This document shows, in pieces, positions 22,400 to 32,574 of a stretch of 64,000 nucleotides of DNA; positions within the stretch are counted from its first letter, which is position 1, and every line of letters begins with the position of its first letter. The notes beneath the pieces were generated by a model. That model saw only the letters and a list, made by a program, of their open reading frames with translations. It ran no database searches and was not told the origin of the DNA. Origin of the DNA: Berberis thunbergii. Lineage: Eukaryota; Streptophyta; Magnoliopsida; Ranunculales; Berberidaceae. The DNA is taken from positions 1 to 64,000 of the forward strand of contig QNQO01008320.1 in the NCBI GenBank assembly GCA_003290165.1, in the 5' to 3' direction. The position numbers and the translations under genes were made by a program.

Positions 22400-23330
22400 T
22401 TCTTTACATTGTTGTTGGCAAAGCACAAAAAAAAAGACATATCAACTAAATGAAAAATCAGATCATATGCAGCAAGCAATGATACAAGAATGTAGCATTC
22501 AGATTTGTACTTGTTCATATATATAGTTTCCCTTTGCATGGATTACACAAATCAAGGGACCTAACCCCTCCTCTTTGCTAACTGTCTAAAAACATTCAGG
22601 TTGTTGAAAATCACGGGTTATTAGAACTAGTCAAAAAAAAAAAAAACCCATAACTGAAGTTTCTCGTTTCTGAATGAGAAAATACAAAAAGTGAACGAAT
22701 AGAGTTGAAAACCTTTTTGCGTCTTAGGAACTTAGCCACATGCTCAACAGCTCGACAAAGCACATGTATCAATGCAACTGCCATGAAAATTAACATCAGC
22801 TAATACTTGATGTAACTAGGATAATGGTAAGTGAGAGGATTTTATCAGCTTCTTCTTCTTCTTTTTTTTTTTTTTTTTTTAAATATTGAACATAAATAGG
22901 TTTTCCCACTTGCATATACAACAAAGAACAAACTGAAGGGGCATGGTCTCCAATTGAATACAAACAAGAAACATTAAAAACTGAAAAAAAAAAAAACAAA
23001 AAAGGAGTAGGCTGAGGTAAAAGCACAAAATAAATAAATTATTTGCAATTGTAAACCACCAAGAGAATATCAAACCTCACCGTAAACAAACTAGCATGTT
23101 TCATTACGCAAACCTCACAAGTTCACAAGAATCAGCATGACACATATGGCCAATACTCCATTAAAAAAACATTCATTAGAACAAATTTTGGTATCAGAAA
23201 GAATTTATCTTAAATTGCATAACCTTAGTTACCACAATCACATGTGAATGTAAACAGATAATCTCAATCAAGCTAACTCAAAATTAATGAATCAAGTCAA
23301 GCTAGTAAATGTTAGCATATAATCTGATCT
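22400..23330. other. Unassigned CACTA-2 interior with low-complexity runs
   Basis: Contains a CTT/T-run at about 22,848-22,880 and an A-run at 22,985-22,996. A minus ORF at 22,796-22,611 (VALIHVLCRAVEHVAKFLRRKK) could be an exon, but I cannot name it. Confidence 0.35.
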
Positions 23331-23382
23331 GGAATTATAATCGAAAGCAAAAACATAATGAAATTAGTGATTCACCACTCAC

Positions 23383-23548
23383 CTCAATAGCCTTACTAGG
23401 TGCAACCCGAATCACATTGACCAAATTACCCCGAAACAAGCGCTTCCATCCATCATTCTTAATAATTGACTGTAACACTTCAGTGCTAGAATGCCCACTG
23501 CTCCCAACCATCAAATGAGTCCTTATAGTCTCCAATGGCGCACCGCTG
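23383..23548 (-). pseudogene. Captured mitochondrial/plastid adenylate carrier (BT1/ADNT-like) exon
   Basis: The minus strand reads GAPLETIRTHLMVGSSGHSS, then NDGWKRLFRGNLVNVIRVAP and SKAIE, ending at a GTGAG donor (23,382-23,378). The blocks APLETIRTHLMVG, GWKGLFRGN and NVIRVAPSKAIE are those of the Brittle-1 / ADNT adenine-nucleotide carriers of the mitochondrial carrier family. These are six-helix transporters; only one repeat module is here. Its upstream edge is joined in frame to the SWIP-like fragment. Confidence 0.8.
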
Positions 23549-24302
23549 TGTCGCAAAGGTTTCAGTTGTAGATACCAAGAGAGATTTCGTACACCAGTCT
23601 GATGCAAACGTTCACAAGAATACCAAGAGAGATTTCTTTTAAGTGGGTAGAATGTACATGAAGCTGGAGATCAATCTCAATATCCTTGCAAAGAGGTGTA
23701 ATAATTTCCTGCATTTAAAGCAAGAAGTTAATTGATCCTTGAACAATTATCAGCATATTACTAATCTAACAAAAGACTTAACTTTAGAACTATGCTTGAA
23801 AATTTCAAACCGAATCCTCGATTGATAATATTAAGTCATACAACAGGGTGAAATTCAATCATAGAAAGTTACATACATTTTTCAAAGCATTCTCTATTTC
23901 TTCCTCGTGTAAAAGCAGGGTGAGCTTGCCTACATGACCAAGCTTTAGAAACCACAGCCCATCACAGAATGCATCAAGAAGTGACCTGCAATTCATTAAC
24001 TTATTCACTGCACCTCATGTCAAGACTTCACTTGTTAAGTTGATCCATGTTTTAAATTCATTGCAGTATTATAGTAGTGATAACTCCAAAAGCAGATCCC
24101 AGCATGCATAACATATGATATAAAATTCTAAATTGGTTGTCAGACTTACTGCAGCCATGTAAACTTGTGTATATCCATATAAACCATGGAGAACCAAGTT
24201 CCCATCATTTCTTTTCTCCAGTACAAGAAACTGCAATCTGTCACCTCCTCCACCATACTCTGGAAATCAGCAATGATATCAAACTTGGATATTAGCTTCT
24301 TC
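23549..24302 (-). pseudogene. Captured WASH complex subunit 7 / SWIP-like gene fragment
   Basis: In minus order the exons read: MKKLISKFDIIADFQSMVEE, CSFLYWRKEMMGTWFSMVYM and DIHKFTWLQ (24,302-24,133); SLLDAFCDGLWFLKLGHVGK then EEEIENALKN (about 23,990-23,880); IITPLCKDIEIDLQLHVHST (about 23,710-23,650); and TGVRNLSWYLQLKPLR (about 23,600-23,552). The PLCxDIExDLxLHxHxxHL and TxVRNLxxxLxLxPLR series resembles WASH complex subunit 7 (SWIP), which helps actin assembly on endosomes. Family recognition rests mainly on that block. The last exon passes straight into an adenylate carrier exon. Confidence 0.6.
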
Positions 24303-24399
24303 ATCCTGGAGTAGACATCATAAAAGAGAACTAAAAGAGTCAAGAACTATTATTTTACCTTTCCCTACAATAGGAGATGCAGTCATGCCAAATATTTTA

Positions 24400-25740
24400 C
24401 CTTTCCCTTCATACTAACCTTTTGTGATATTCAACTCCTTTGAGCAATCTTGTAGATTACTTTGGAGTTGGTTTATGGCATCATCCTTCCTTGACATCTG
24501 TTTCGTCATAAACAAAGAAAGAAAGAAACTATCAGGCTCTGTTTCGTCAAAGTTAGTAAAGAGCTATACGATGTATTTTGCAGAATCTCTACTAGCAGTC
24601 CAAGTAAAAACCTTTAAAACTAAAAAAAAATTCCTGGAATAAAATTTTTTTAACATGAAAGCAAGGAAAGACCAGAGTTCAAACTACGTAAGTCGTGGCA
24701 AAATATATTGCTTTTGCTTTTTCAAACACATTCATCAAAGAACCACCCAGAATTACGTCAACGTTGAAGAGTCAACATCACTAAACTATATATCATCTAC
24801 CTATTGACCAAAAACAAATGATCCAAATTGAAAACTAAAGACAATAAGCTCACCAGAGTTGCCAACTCAAACTGCAGTCCCAACTCTTGCATTCACTAAA
24901 GACCAGACTGCTTCCCTAGCAAACTCATCTGCTCATAACCTGAATCCATCAAATTCCAAGCTATAAGAATTCTTTCAAGCATTTTATCAAACTATTGCAC
25001 ACTAACTAGATTTTGCATAGAAACTGAAAATCAATTTGGACGAACAAATTCAAACCAAACCCATGAACAAAAACATGAGAAGAAATGGTGCCTAGCACCC
25101 GTCAGCATTGACCTTATCGAGATAACCAAGTCCCAGTAATGAATTACTTCTGAAATATTGCACACTTAAGATTTTGCTTGTGATAGTAAGCAATTCTATT
25201 TTGCTGCATATCACGACTATTGAATTATGTACTGCCTAAGTGTCATAAGAATGATATCTCCACCAGATAAACTGGTATGTTGGGAAGCTAAGACACATGG
25301 ACACTAAATGGAGTTTCTGTGTCCATATTGGACATAGCTCTGTACATGTCATGGAGTTAACATGGTATGAAAACTTCTTGGACACTTCTCAGACATTTCT
25401 TAGTTTCGTTTTATGTTTTTTATTTATGGTTATACATTTTTAATGAAATGAATGTTAGAGAATACACTTCTCCAAGACCTTTTCTACAATTATTATCAAT
25501 CTGAATAATGAATAAAAGGAACAAGATTAGGGCTCCTCCTACATAATCTCTTGCTTTCATAAATTGTATGGACAAACAATGGACATAATACTATAAGATT
25601 TTATCATAGGAACTTTTTGTTCATTTGGTTTCATTCAAGAAAATGGCGGCAGTAAGTAGTGGACCCATTTAGCTAACACCTGAAGTTTTGATTCTAACCT
25701 CAAATCTGATCCTAAGTAAAGCTGCAAGTTGGGCAGGCTC
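24400..25740. other. Unassigned CACTA-2 interior
   Basis: At about 24,500-24,420 the minus strand reads MSRKDDAINQLQSNLQDCSK, a coiled-coil-like exon I cannot assign. Another coding-like piece lies near 24,940-24,850 (YEQMSLLGKQSGL). The rest (24,960-25,740) is AT-rich with no recognised feature. Confidence 0.35.
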
Positions 25741-25913
25741 TACCCAACATTTACACAGCAACGAGCCTGTTGAATCTTTCCAAACTTGCCAAAACAACAA
25801 TTGTACCAATGACATTTATTTTTAATAGGAAAACTGCATGAAATTAGACAAATGCATGCCAACAGGAAACATACAAAAATAGAAACTTTGGAACTAAAGA
25901 TAAGAATGGATAC

Positions 25914-26065
25914 CTCATCCTTTTGGCCAGACAATGCCTTCGCCAAGGCGTTCACTTCAACAACCTTCTGTGCAGCAAATGCAAGCCATGATTTGATTTC
26001 ATCATCTAGCAAATGCAGAGTCTCCCAATGAGAATTCAAAGTAATATCTGCCCCTGCAAGCTGCA
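25914..26065 (-). pseudogene. Captured cobalamin-independent methionine synthase exon
   Basis: The minus strand reads [20 protein letters not shown] then [13 protein letters not shown] and stops at a GT donor. Plant MetE has [29 protein letters not shown] in the linker between its two barrels, with an intron at about the same place. The preceding residues ([11 protein letters not shown]) are a diverged version of the upstream sequence. The enzyme makes methionine from homocysteine and methyl-tetrahydrofolate in cytosol and plastid. Only about 45 residues remain. Confidence 0.82.
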
Positions 26066-26099
26066 AATCCGATATCATCAAAATTTATCAAATGAAGGG

Positions 26100-27280
26100 A
26101 GAGATACAATTATGCTTATACTATTGTATTCATGCTGGGTCTTCATTCAATGATACCATGTTTAACAAGGCAAAACACACGGACAAATTTTGTATCTTCT
26201 ATGCTCTACATGAATGCAAAAGATGTGAAATTTGGGCTAATTTCTCACTTACTCTCTTACTCTAATATTTTAATGGTTTTCCATGGAAAATAAAATAAAA
26301 ATCAAAGAAACCTCAATATTAGTTTTATTTTGTTATATCCGAGCTAAATGGCATACAGTATATAAGATATCCAACAAATACATAGTGTAAAACAATAATC
26401 GGAAAAAATTTGATGTCAAGGTGCAGGATTCATGGAATTATCTTTCTCAGTTTATTTTTAATTTTCTATCTAGATAGCTTTAGCATGATCAGATCTAGAT
26501 GGGTGTTCAGCTGAATTCTTGCTTTCTACTGACAAAACTGATTCTAGCACTAAACTTGAAAAATTCACTATTCAAAATAATGGCCTTCTGATGCTAAACT
26601 AAAAGATATGTTCCTAAAGCATAAGATTTTGTGCCCATGTGCTCATACAAAATACCTTTGACCTAAACAATAACTTGTAAGGACCAATATGTTGTGTATA
26701 CCGAAAGTTATTCATTTTCTAAATCATAATTATGCCATCATAATATGACATCAAACAATTCTAATTGCAATTGCAAAATCCACTACAAAAATTATACAAG
26801 CATTCGCAAAAGTCGTTGTGAATCAAATAAGAAAATTCACAAAACAAAATGCGTCAACTACTAGAATAAAACAATTGGAGCTTGAGCGAATTCCTGATTC
26901 TTATCATATTCCAAAAACCTCATAATCCCAATTCAGAGTAAAAACTTAAACTTAAATCATGAGCAAATACCATCGTCTTTGTTCACTTCTCTTCACCGTA
27001 GGCCATTAATTACCAACTTGCTAAGCGTCCATAATAGCCAATGATCCTATTAGTCCCTGAAGGCCACCTCTTCCTAACATTTTGAACCAATTCAAAGCCA
27101 AATGATCAATTCATCGATCGCCTCTCTCAAGTTTAACCTCAATCTCAGCAAAATCAATTACTCACAGTGAAATAGAATCTTTTCCCCAAATACGAAGATT
27201 AATTCAAGCTAATCTTGGTCACAATTGAACACGATATCAACCCAAAATTCTTTAATTCGGAGCAATCAACTGTCAATTCA
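26100..27280. other. No gene recognised (CACTA-2 interior)
   Basis: AT-rich, with stops in all frames. It lies between the KNOX exon and the methionine synthase exon and may be captured intron sequence. Confidence 0.4.
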
Positions 27281-27377
27281 GACTCGTTAATCATCTAACA
27301 AACCAATATAGATGAAGAAATCGAAGGAATTCAAAGAAAATGAAAAGTTGAAAGCAGAGTAAAGGCGAAAACTAACC

Positions 27378-27600
27378 ATGAACTGATCAAGCTCTTTATC
27401 TTCACCAACAAGAGGCTGATTCCCATGGCCTCCAAGCACAGAATACTTTGCCACAACCTGCTGAAACTGCGCGAGCTGCGCGTCGATCCATGGCAACTGA
27501 TCAACGGGAGTAGCAATGCGCAAACAAGCAACATGAGCAGAGAGCAGTTGCTCATACAAAGGATGAGCCAATATATCAGCCTTGTGCCTAGCCGTCTGAC
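27378..27600 (-). pseudogene. Captured KNOX class II homeobox gene exon (KNAT3-like)
   Basis: The minus strand reads [40 protein letters not shown] and then [10 protein letters not shown] before a GT donor (27,377). This is the KNOX1 half-domain and start of KNOX2 of KNAT3/4/5-type proteins (family form PVDQLPRIDAQLAQSQ). Changes such as R to W and S to F show decay. KNOX proteins are homeodomain transcription factors. The homeodomain and ELK region are missing. Upstream, 27,600-27,660 is CT-rich like a 5' leader, so the captured piece may begin at the original transcript start. Confidence 0.88.
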
Positions 27601-27799
27601 TTCTCCCTCTCTCTTTCCTTCTCCTTCTCCTTCTCTCTTTCCCTCTCCTTTAAATTTTAGGGTTTGAAGCAAATTAAGGGTTGAAAATTGGGGGAGAAGG
27701 AGCGGGAACGCAAAGCGGGAAGAATTTTTTTTTTGCAAAATTTCGCCCGCGACAAATAGACTTACTGCTCCACACGCCCACGTGCAACACACATGCACT

Positions 27800-27985
27800 T
27801 TTGCAACGGTTTTAAGCCGTTGGGAACAATACCCACGGTTTTTAGCCGTGGCTAACATAGCAACGGTTTAGAACCGTGGCCAAGCCTTTTTTTAGCCACG
27901 GTTTTTAGCCGTTGGAAACTATAGCCACGGTTTTTAGCCGTGGCAAACACACCAACGGCTTAGAACCGTGGCCACCCCTGTGTAG
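27800..27985. repeat. Subterminal palindromic repeats of CACTA-2, right (about 6 units)
   Basis: Six units of the gcaacggttttaagccgtggc type, about 28-31 bases apart (near 27,803, 27,832, 27,860, 27,895, 27,923 and 27,952). They end 20-30 bases before the terminal inverted repeat. Confidence 0.9.
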
Positions 27986-28009
27986 CTAATCAGGCATTTT
28001 GGTGTAGTG

Positions 28010-28012
28010 TAA
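28010..28012. repeat. Target duplication TAA, right copy
   Basis: Matches TAA at 18,832-18,834. Confidence 0.85.
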
Positions 28013-28560
28013 TGGCTTAACATGTACTTATTCGACATAAGAAGGAATCCTATAACCAACAGGAATCATGTACTTATTCCATGTACTTGCATGTCTAACT
28101 ATATGACAAATTCAGGAATCATATAACCAGCAGGAATCATAAAGTCATATGTTGCGTTTGCATGAGAAGGCCTATACGCAACAACCATTTCACTACAGTA
28201 CTGACAAGATTTCAACAAGGTATGCAGTTTTTATAAGTTCAAACATAACACTAAAACCAACACAAGAAACAGGAGAAAACTTGTGTATTTTTTAACACGA
28301 ATTGCTAAAGTTGACTGATGTTGTTAAATAGACAAGTTCTACACGTCTGTTCAAAATATTTCATTCAATACATTTGAAAGCAGCCAGGCCCTTTCTCTGA
28401 ATTTTTAGAAGTAGATGTGGCCCTGTGGCAGCCACTTACAGGAATCTAAAGCATTTGACAGGTAAGGATTATGTTTTTCACTCAAATGCAACTGACCAAG
28501 TGTTGGCAGATGTACTATAGATTCAAAAGTATAACGAATTAAATTAGGACTCTAGTAATT
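28013..28560. other. CACTA-1 interior, no gene recognised
   Basis: AT-rich sequence with a short internal repeat of gaatcat(a)ta-type words at 28,045-28,150. No exon is recognised. It is probably 3' sequence captured with the cyclase gene. Confidence 0.4.
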
Positions 28561-28561
28561 A

Positions 28562-30175
28562 CCTATTGCCTGGCAATCTGTTTGAGCCTCTAGGGCAGTT
28601 CTGTTACCTGTTATGGAAATTCGCCGTTCCCCATTTGATTGTTGATCAGCACCCTTAGTGCTCGGTGCAAAGGTGTTGGATCTCTTACAACCTATAAACC
28701 AAAAAACATGTAGTTAATTGATGGTCCATTTTACCTGGAGGGAGTTTTATCCTTTTAGCAACATATTTCCTAAACAATGGAACTTATGTATAATTTGTCA
28801 ATGAAATGGTTAGTTTTTTAAACAAATATCAATACTAACCTGCCCAGCATGAATAAGACCCGTCAAAGCCCATGCAGTTTGTACCAGATTCCCCAGCTTC
28901 CATACCTGTGTAAGTATATTCCAATTTTATTTCATATGACATACAGAATAGTTCCAATGAGTTGCTTAGTTGATGAAGGCCATAGAGCATACCACGAACC
29001 ATCAGGCATTTGACTCTTTTCAAGAAACCGTACGACGTTTGTGATGAAAACTTCAATTTCTTCATTTCGGTGTCCTGGATATAACTTGTTAAATAAGACT
29101 ATACCATGAATCACTGATCTAGTGCCTTTGACAAACCAGAGATATGACTACCATTAGCATCAAAGAATTAAAACTAAGAAAAAAAAAGTTGATGAAGTGA
29201 AGGAATCTTACTCGCGCTCAATAATAATGTCTTCAAAAAGCCCTGTAGAATTGAACACCTCTAGCCACTCTTGTCCTGTTGTCGGCTCCCATGGTGATGT
29301 ACCACCATTTTCACTCTGAACCCATATCAAATCATATCAGGATTTCTCTAGAATTAATGAGTGAAGACCAAATTAATTAGAATGGTTCACGTCTGGGAAC
29401 ATAGTACATGGGAGTTGGAACTTACTTGAAGAGAGGGGATGATGTTAGTACATGGGAGTTAGAACTTACTTGAAGAGAGAGGATGATGTTAACCGAATCA
29501 TATAGGCACTCAGGTTCCATCTTGTCCACAACATGTTCATGCGGCATTTCAGAGAACAAAAGGCAACCCTGTGAACAAGACAATGAAGTCATAGCGAGTC
29601 AGGGGTTGTTCTTATGGATGCATGATAATATAATGTCTTTTTATCTGATTAGAATTTTTGAAGTAGAGGTTGTCACCGCTAGTCCTTCTGCAGGGCAATC
29701 TGAGACTTGCCATCCATGATCTTGATCAGACAAAGTCCAAGATTATTTACAAATGTGGCGATACATGCTTTTAAAGTCACTAGATGGATTGTCTTTCACC
29801 TTCAAATTATAGTTGTTACACATCAATAAGCTAATGCAAATCCACATTTTTGTAAAGTGGATGAAGAGTTTGTGAGATTACGACCAAAACCTGTGACTGT
29901 TTGATGTAATCATGTCCTTTCTTAACAGTAGGCCATATTTCATTGTGAAGATTACTTGCAATAAGTGCTTGAACGCTAAACCCAGTGTCCAACATCTAAC
30001 TACCAAAAGTCTGCAAATTATTTTAGACTTTAGCACATGTATCAATTGGCAACAGAATGTTGTATCAAGTCATACATATCCAAAGTGAAATCTGTAGGAA
30101 TTTACCTGCATCTTCATTCCATCTTCAAGCACCCACAAGTAATCTTGAACAGTTACACCACAATTTTCCTGCATT
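28562..30175 (-). pseudogene. Captured oxidosqualene cyclase gene, C-terminal half with introns
   Basis: Eight pieces follow in family order on the minus strand: VQDYLWVLEDGMKMQ (30,170-30,105); DTGFSVQALIASNLHNEIWP and KKGHDYIKQSQ (about 29,990-29,893); [14 protein letters not shown] (about 29,718-29,660); [20 protein letters not shown] and SVNIILSLQ (29,570-29,470); SPWEPTTGQEWLEVFNSTGL then FEDIIIERE (about 29,300-29,215); LFNKLYPGHRNEEIEVFITN (about 29,090); a NLVQTAWALTGLIHAGQ piece (about 28,900-28,845); and RDPTPLHRALRVLINNQMGN then GEFP (about 28,685-28,620). These enzymes (cycloartenol, amyrin and similar synthases, on the ER membrane) cyclise oxidosqualene to sterols or triterpenes. 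The catalytic DCTAE motif reads DCPAE. Several frames are shifted, and the N-terminal half is absent. Confidence 0.9.
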
Positions 30176-30179
30176 GCAT

Positions 30180-31190
30180 TAAATAGAATTTATCTCGAAA
30201 AAGGAATTCAATTTTACAACATCATGGAAAAACTTTTTGTTTAATTTAGGAGCATAACTTTTGTATAAAAAGAATCAAAAGTTGTGTTGTGAACCTGCAT
30301 TTATAGGGAGAAAGTAAGGGATAAGCAAAACTTCAGGGGGCATAGGATGGGACTCTTACATTGCATTAAGGGTATCAACAACCTAGACCCTAACAATAAA
30401 AATCAGGGTACTGAACCATGGATTGGACTCTTGCTAGAGCTTTCTCAACACCAGCAACTTTCTGTTTCTGACCAAAGTGCAGAAATTCATAATCATCAAT
30501 TTCCCATTTGCAGGTTGGGGTTTACTGCTCGCATTATCAGCTAGGAAATTTTGCAGATTTGTGCATCATTGTAAGACTTGTAAAAGGAAATAAGCAATGG
30601 GAGCCTTGGCAACTACAAATGCTTAAGACTATAAATAGATCCTGCATAACATATTTTCGATTTATCTATGTTTGTGATCCATTTCATGTTTCAACCAAAG
30701 AATATATTCAAACAACTAGTGTCTTGCAACAACATATCACATCACATATACAATCACGAGAACTTCAAATTATGAACTTTAACAACGAAAGAACAAACAA
30801 ACATCAGAGTATCAAATATTAAACAACACTATTCAACATTAAATACAACAAAAAAAATCAAGAAACTGAACATCGTGGCTTAAAGGTTTACTCAATAACC
30901 ATTCTTTTCAACTATTATTCACTTAAATCAACAGAAACTGAAGTTGTTTTTGAAAGGCTCCCCGCCCCTTCGAGTTTGTATTACTATATAGATAAAGGCT
31001 CCCCCCCCCTTCAAGTTTGTATTACTATATAGATATTAAAGCATAAATTATCATTTGCATTACTATATAGATATTAAGGAATAAATTATCATTTGCATTA
31101 CTAACTTTGCAAAAGGAAAAAATTGCAAACGATCCATACTTCATAATTAATTAGTAAAAACAAAAATTCACAAACCTAAGAGTTTTCTCA
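30180..31190. other. CACTA-1 interior, no gene; small tandem duplications
   Basis: AT-rich spacer. At 30,953-31,040 an approximately 47-base unit (aaggctcccc... through ttactatatagat) occurs twice in tandem, and at about 31,020-31,105 a related unit around ataaattatcatttgcatt is again doubled. No exon is recognised. Confidence 0.5.
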
Positions 31191-31194
31191 GAAC

Positions 31195-31965
31195 GATAGA
31201 CATATTAGCGATGCTGGGGGGACATCAATTTTTCCTTCTTTAACCTCTTTATGTTGAGAAATAATGGGCAGCTTCAGACTAGTACCGTCAGACAGACTCA
31301 CTTCCATTTCTGGAAACTTAACAGTTGCCATGGCTGGAATGATAATCTTATTGGCCACAGAAATCTACATAAAAGCACAAATTGAATGAGCAACACAAAA
31401 CCAATGGTTCTAAAACCCCAGCTTATATTATCACTAGTATGCCTTGTTTAGCAGGCGTCATACCTTACCTTACCACCATGTTTCTTGTGCTCCGAAATGT
31501 CCGCAAAATACCATCTGTTCAATTCATCTTTACTGCCCTACACCCACAAAACCCAAATACGCCCATCAATTGTTTGAATAAATTTCGAGCAGAAAAACCA
31601 TTAAACCAAAAAAATCACTTATAGTAAAAATTTAGGGAATTCAAGGAGAACCATACAGTCTAGCTCGTTCTTTCTTGATGGCCACTTTGTTACCCATCTA
31701 CAAAATGAAAAGATTGAATCTTTCGATTAAACAGAGAGAAAAATGAAGTGGGGTACAAAGAGATCTGGAGAAGAAGAAGAACCTGGTAGATGTCGAGGAA
31801 GCGATAGGTTGTTCTCTGTGAAGGGAGAGTCTGAAGAATGGTCTCGTCTTGTTCATATCTTCCTCTTCTTCTTGCACTTGTTGTATCGAGGAAATTCATG
31901 AAAGTAGGTCCGAGGTTCTGCTGGTGAAGAGACGTCAAACGCTTCAACCTCAACATCTCTCTCTC
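31195..31965 (-). pseudogene. Captured ATP10-like (mitochondrial ATP synthase assembly) gene fragment
   Basis: Minus-strand exons: a Ser/Arg-rich leader ending RFLDIYQ (about 31,960-31,785); MGNKVAIKKERARL (about 31,694-31,650); DELNRWYFADISEHKKHGGK before a GTAAGG donor (about 31,540-31,478); and SVANKIIIPAMATVKFPEME, VSLSDGTSLKLPI and SLICLSF (about 31,362-31,195). The order matches plant ATP10-type proteins, with GNKxAIExERARL, YFADxxExKKHGGK and then a barrel domain with LSDGxxLxLP and VCLSFR. ATP10 assists assembly of the Fo sector in mitochondria. The 3' part after CLSF is missing. An alternative is another ATP10-domain protein, but the exon series is quite specific. Confidence 0.75.
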
Positions 31966-32335
31966 TCGAGTCGAAGATCGCAACAGAGATGAAAGAACAC
32001 TAGTAGCTGAAACAGAAAAAAAATTAAATCTGAAACAGATCTGAAGAAGAAGAAGAAGAGGAGATCTAATGAAGAAGAAGGATCTTACCTGGAAGGAGAT
32101 CTGAACCGAAGGAGGGACGAAAAGATCAGTGTGTTCTTATTCTTCTTCTCACCGAACTCAGCATTGGAGACTCCTCTTTCCTTCTTCTTCTGATTTGAGA
32201 ACGACAACGAGACCGACAACAAGACCGCTAAACTGGAGCTCCTCCCTCCTCTTATTTGAGTTCTCCAACTCTCTGATTTGAATGAAAATGGAGCTCCTTT
32301 CTCCTCACAGACGAAACTGTCAATACCGTGAAACT
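31966..32335. other. Purine-rich leader-like sequence in CACTA-1
   Basis: GAAGAA/CTTCTT-rich stretch, like the 5' leader and promoter-proximal region of the captured ATP10 gene. No ORF is convincing. Confidence 0.4.
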
Positions 32336-32430
32336 GTTTTCGCAATGGCAGGATGTGAGTTCTATTTTCGCAATGGCGGGATGTGAGTTCTGTTTTCGCA
32401 ATGGCGGGATGTGAGTTCTATTTTCGCAAG
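32336..32430 (+). repeat. Three tandem copies of a 31-base unit
   Basis: The unit ttttcgcaatggcgggatgt plus gagttctg/a recurs about three times at a 31-base step, with only one or two differences. It lies just inside the right subterminal region of CACTA-1. Confidence 0.85.
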
Positions 32431-32444
32431 ACCGTGCAAGACCT

Positions 32445-32548
32445 CTTATTTTGAGCCGTGGCCATATCCGTGTAGCTAACCTTGCCACAGTTTTATAGGC
32501 CGTGGCAAATAAAATAACTGTTTTGAGTCGCGGCCATCTCTGTGTAGC
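32445..32548. repeat. Subterminal palindromic repeats of CACTA-1, right
   Basis: Three degenerate units (ttgagccgtggcc, gccacagttttataggccgtggc-like, aactgttttgagtcgcggcc) ahead of the right terminal repeat. They are clearly more decayed than those of CACTA-2. Confidence 0.7.
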
Positions 32549-32571
32549 TAATCAAGCATTTTGGTGTAGTG

Positions 32572-32574
32572 TTG
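32572..32574. repeat. Target duplication TTG, right copy
   Basis: Matches TTG at 15,849-15,851. The gag frame resumes immediately. Confidence 0.85.

Larger units (their letters stand above)
18835..28009. mobile_element. CACTA-2 (inner): non-autonomous gene-capturing transposon nested in CACTA-1
   Basis: It starts CACTACACCAAAAACCCCC and ends in the complement of CACTACACCAAAATGCC, with TAA duplicated on both sides. Its right end (ATTAGCTACACAG just inside the terminal repeat) is nearly the same as that of CACTA-1, so the two belong to one family. Well-kept palindromic subterminal arrays lie at 18,855-19,247 and 27,800-27,985. It has no transposase. Between the arrays, pieces of at least seven host genes are strung together on the minus strand with their introns: KNOX, methionine synthase, a WASH7/SWIP-like gene, an adenylate carrier, exportin 1, kinesin-5 and a DUF662 golgin. 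This fits the Pack-CACTA type of gene-capturing element. Confidence 0.93.
15852..32571. mobile_element. CACTA-1 (outer): non-autonomous, gene-capturing transposon inside gypsy gag
   Basis: The left end begins CACTACACCAAAAA and the right end, reverse-complemented, begins CACTACACCAAAATGC, giving terminal inverted repeats of 13 bases. TTG is duplicated on both sides. Degenerate copies of the palindromic unit gcaacggttttaagccgtggc lie just inside both ends. I found no TNP2-type transposase or TNPA-like gene, so movement must have depended on another element. The interior holds host gene pieces: an IQD protein, an acyl carrier protein, an oxidosqualene cyclase and an ATP10-like gene. Without the inner insertion its length is about 7.5 kb. 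Its subterminal repeats are more decayed than those of the inner element, in line with greater age. Confidence 0.92.
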
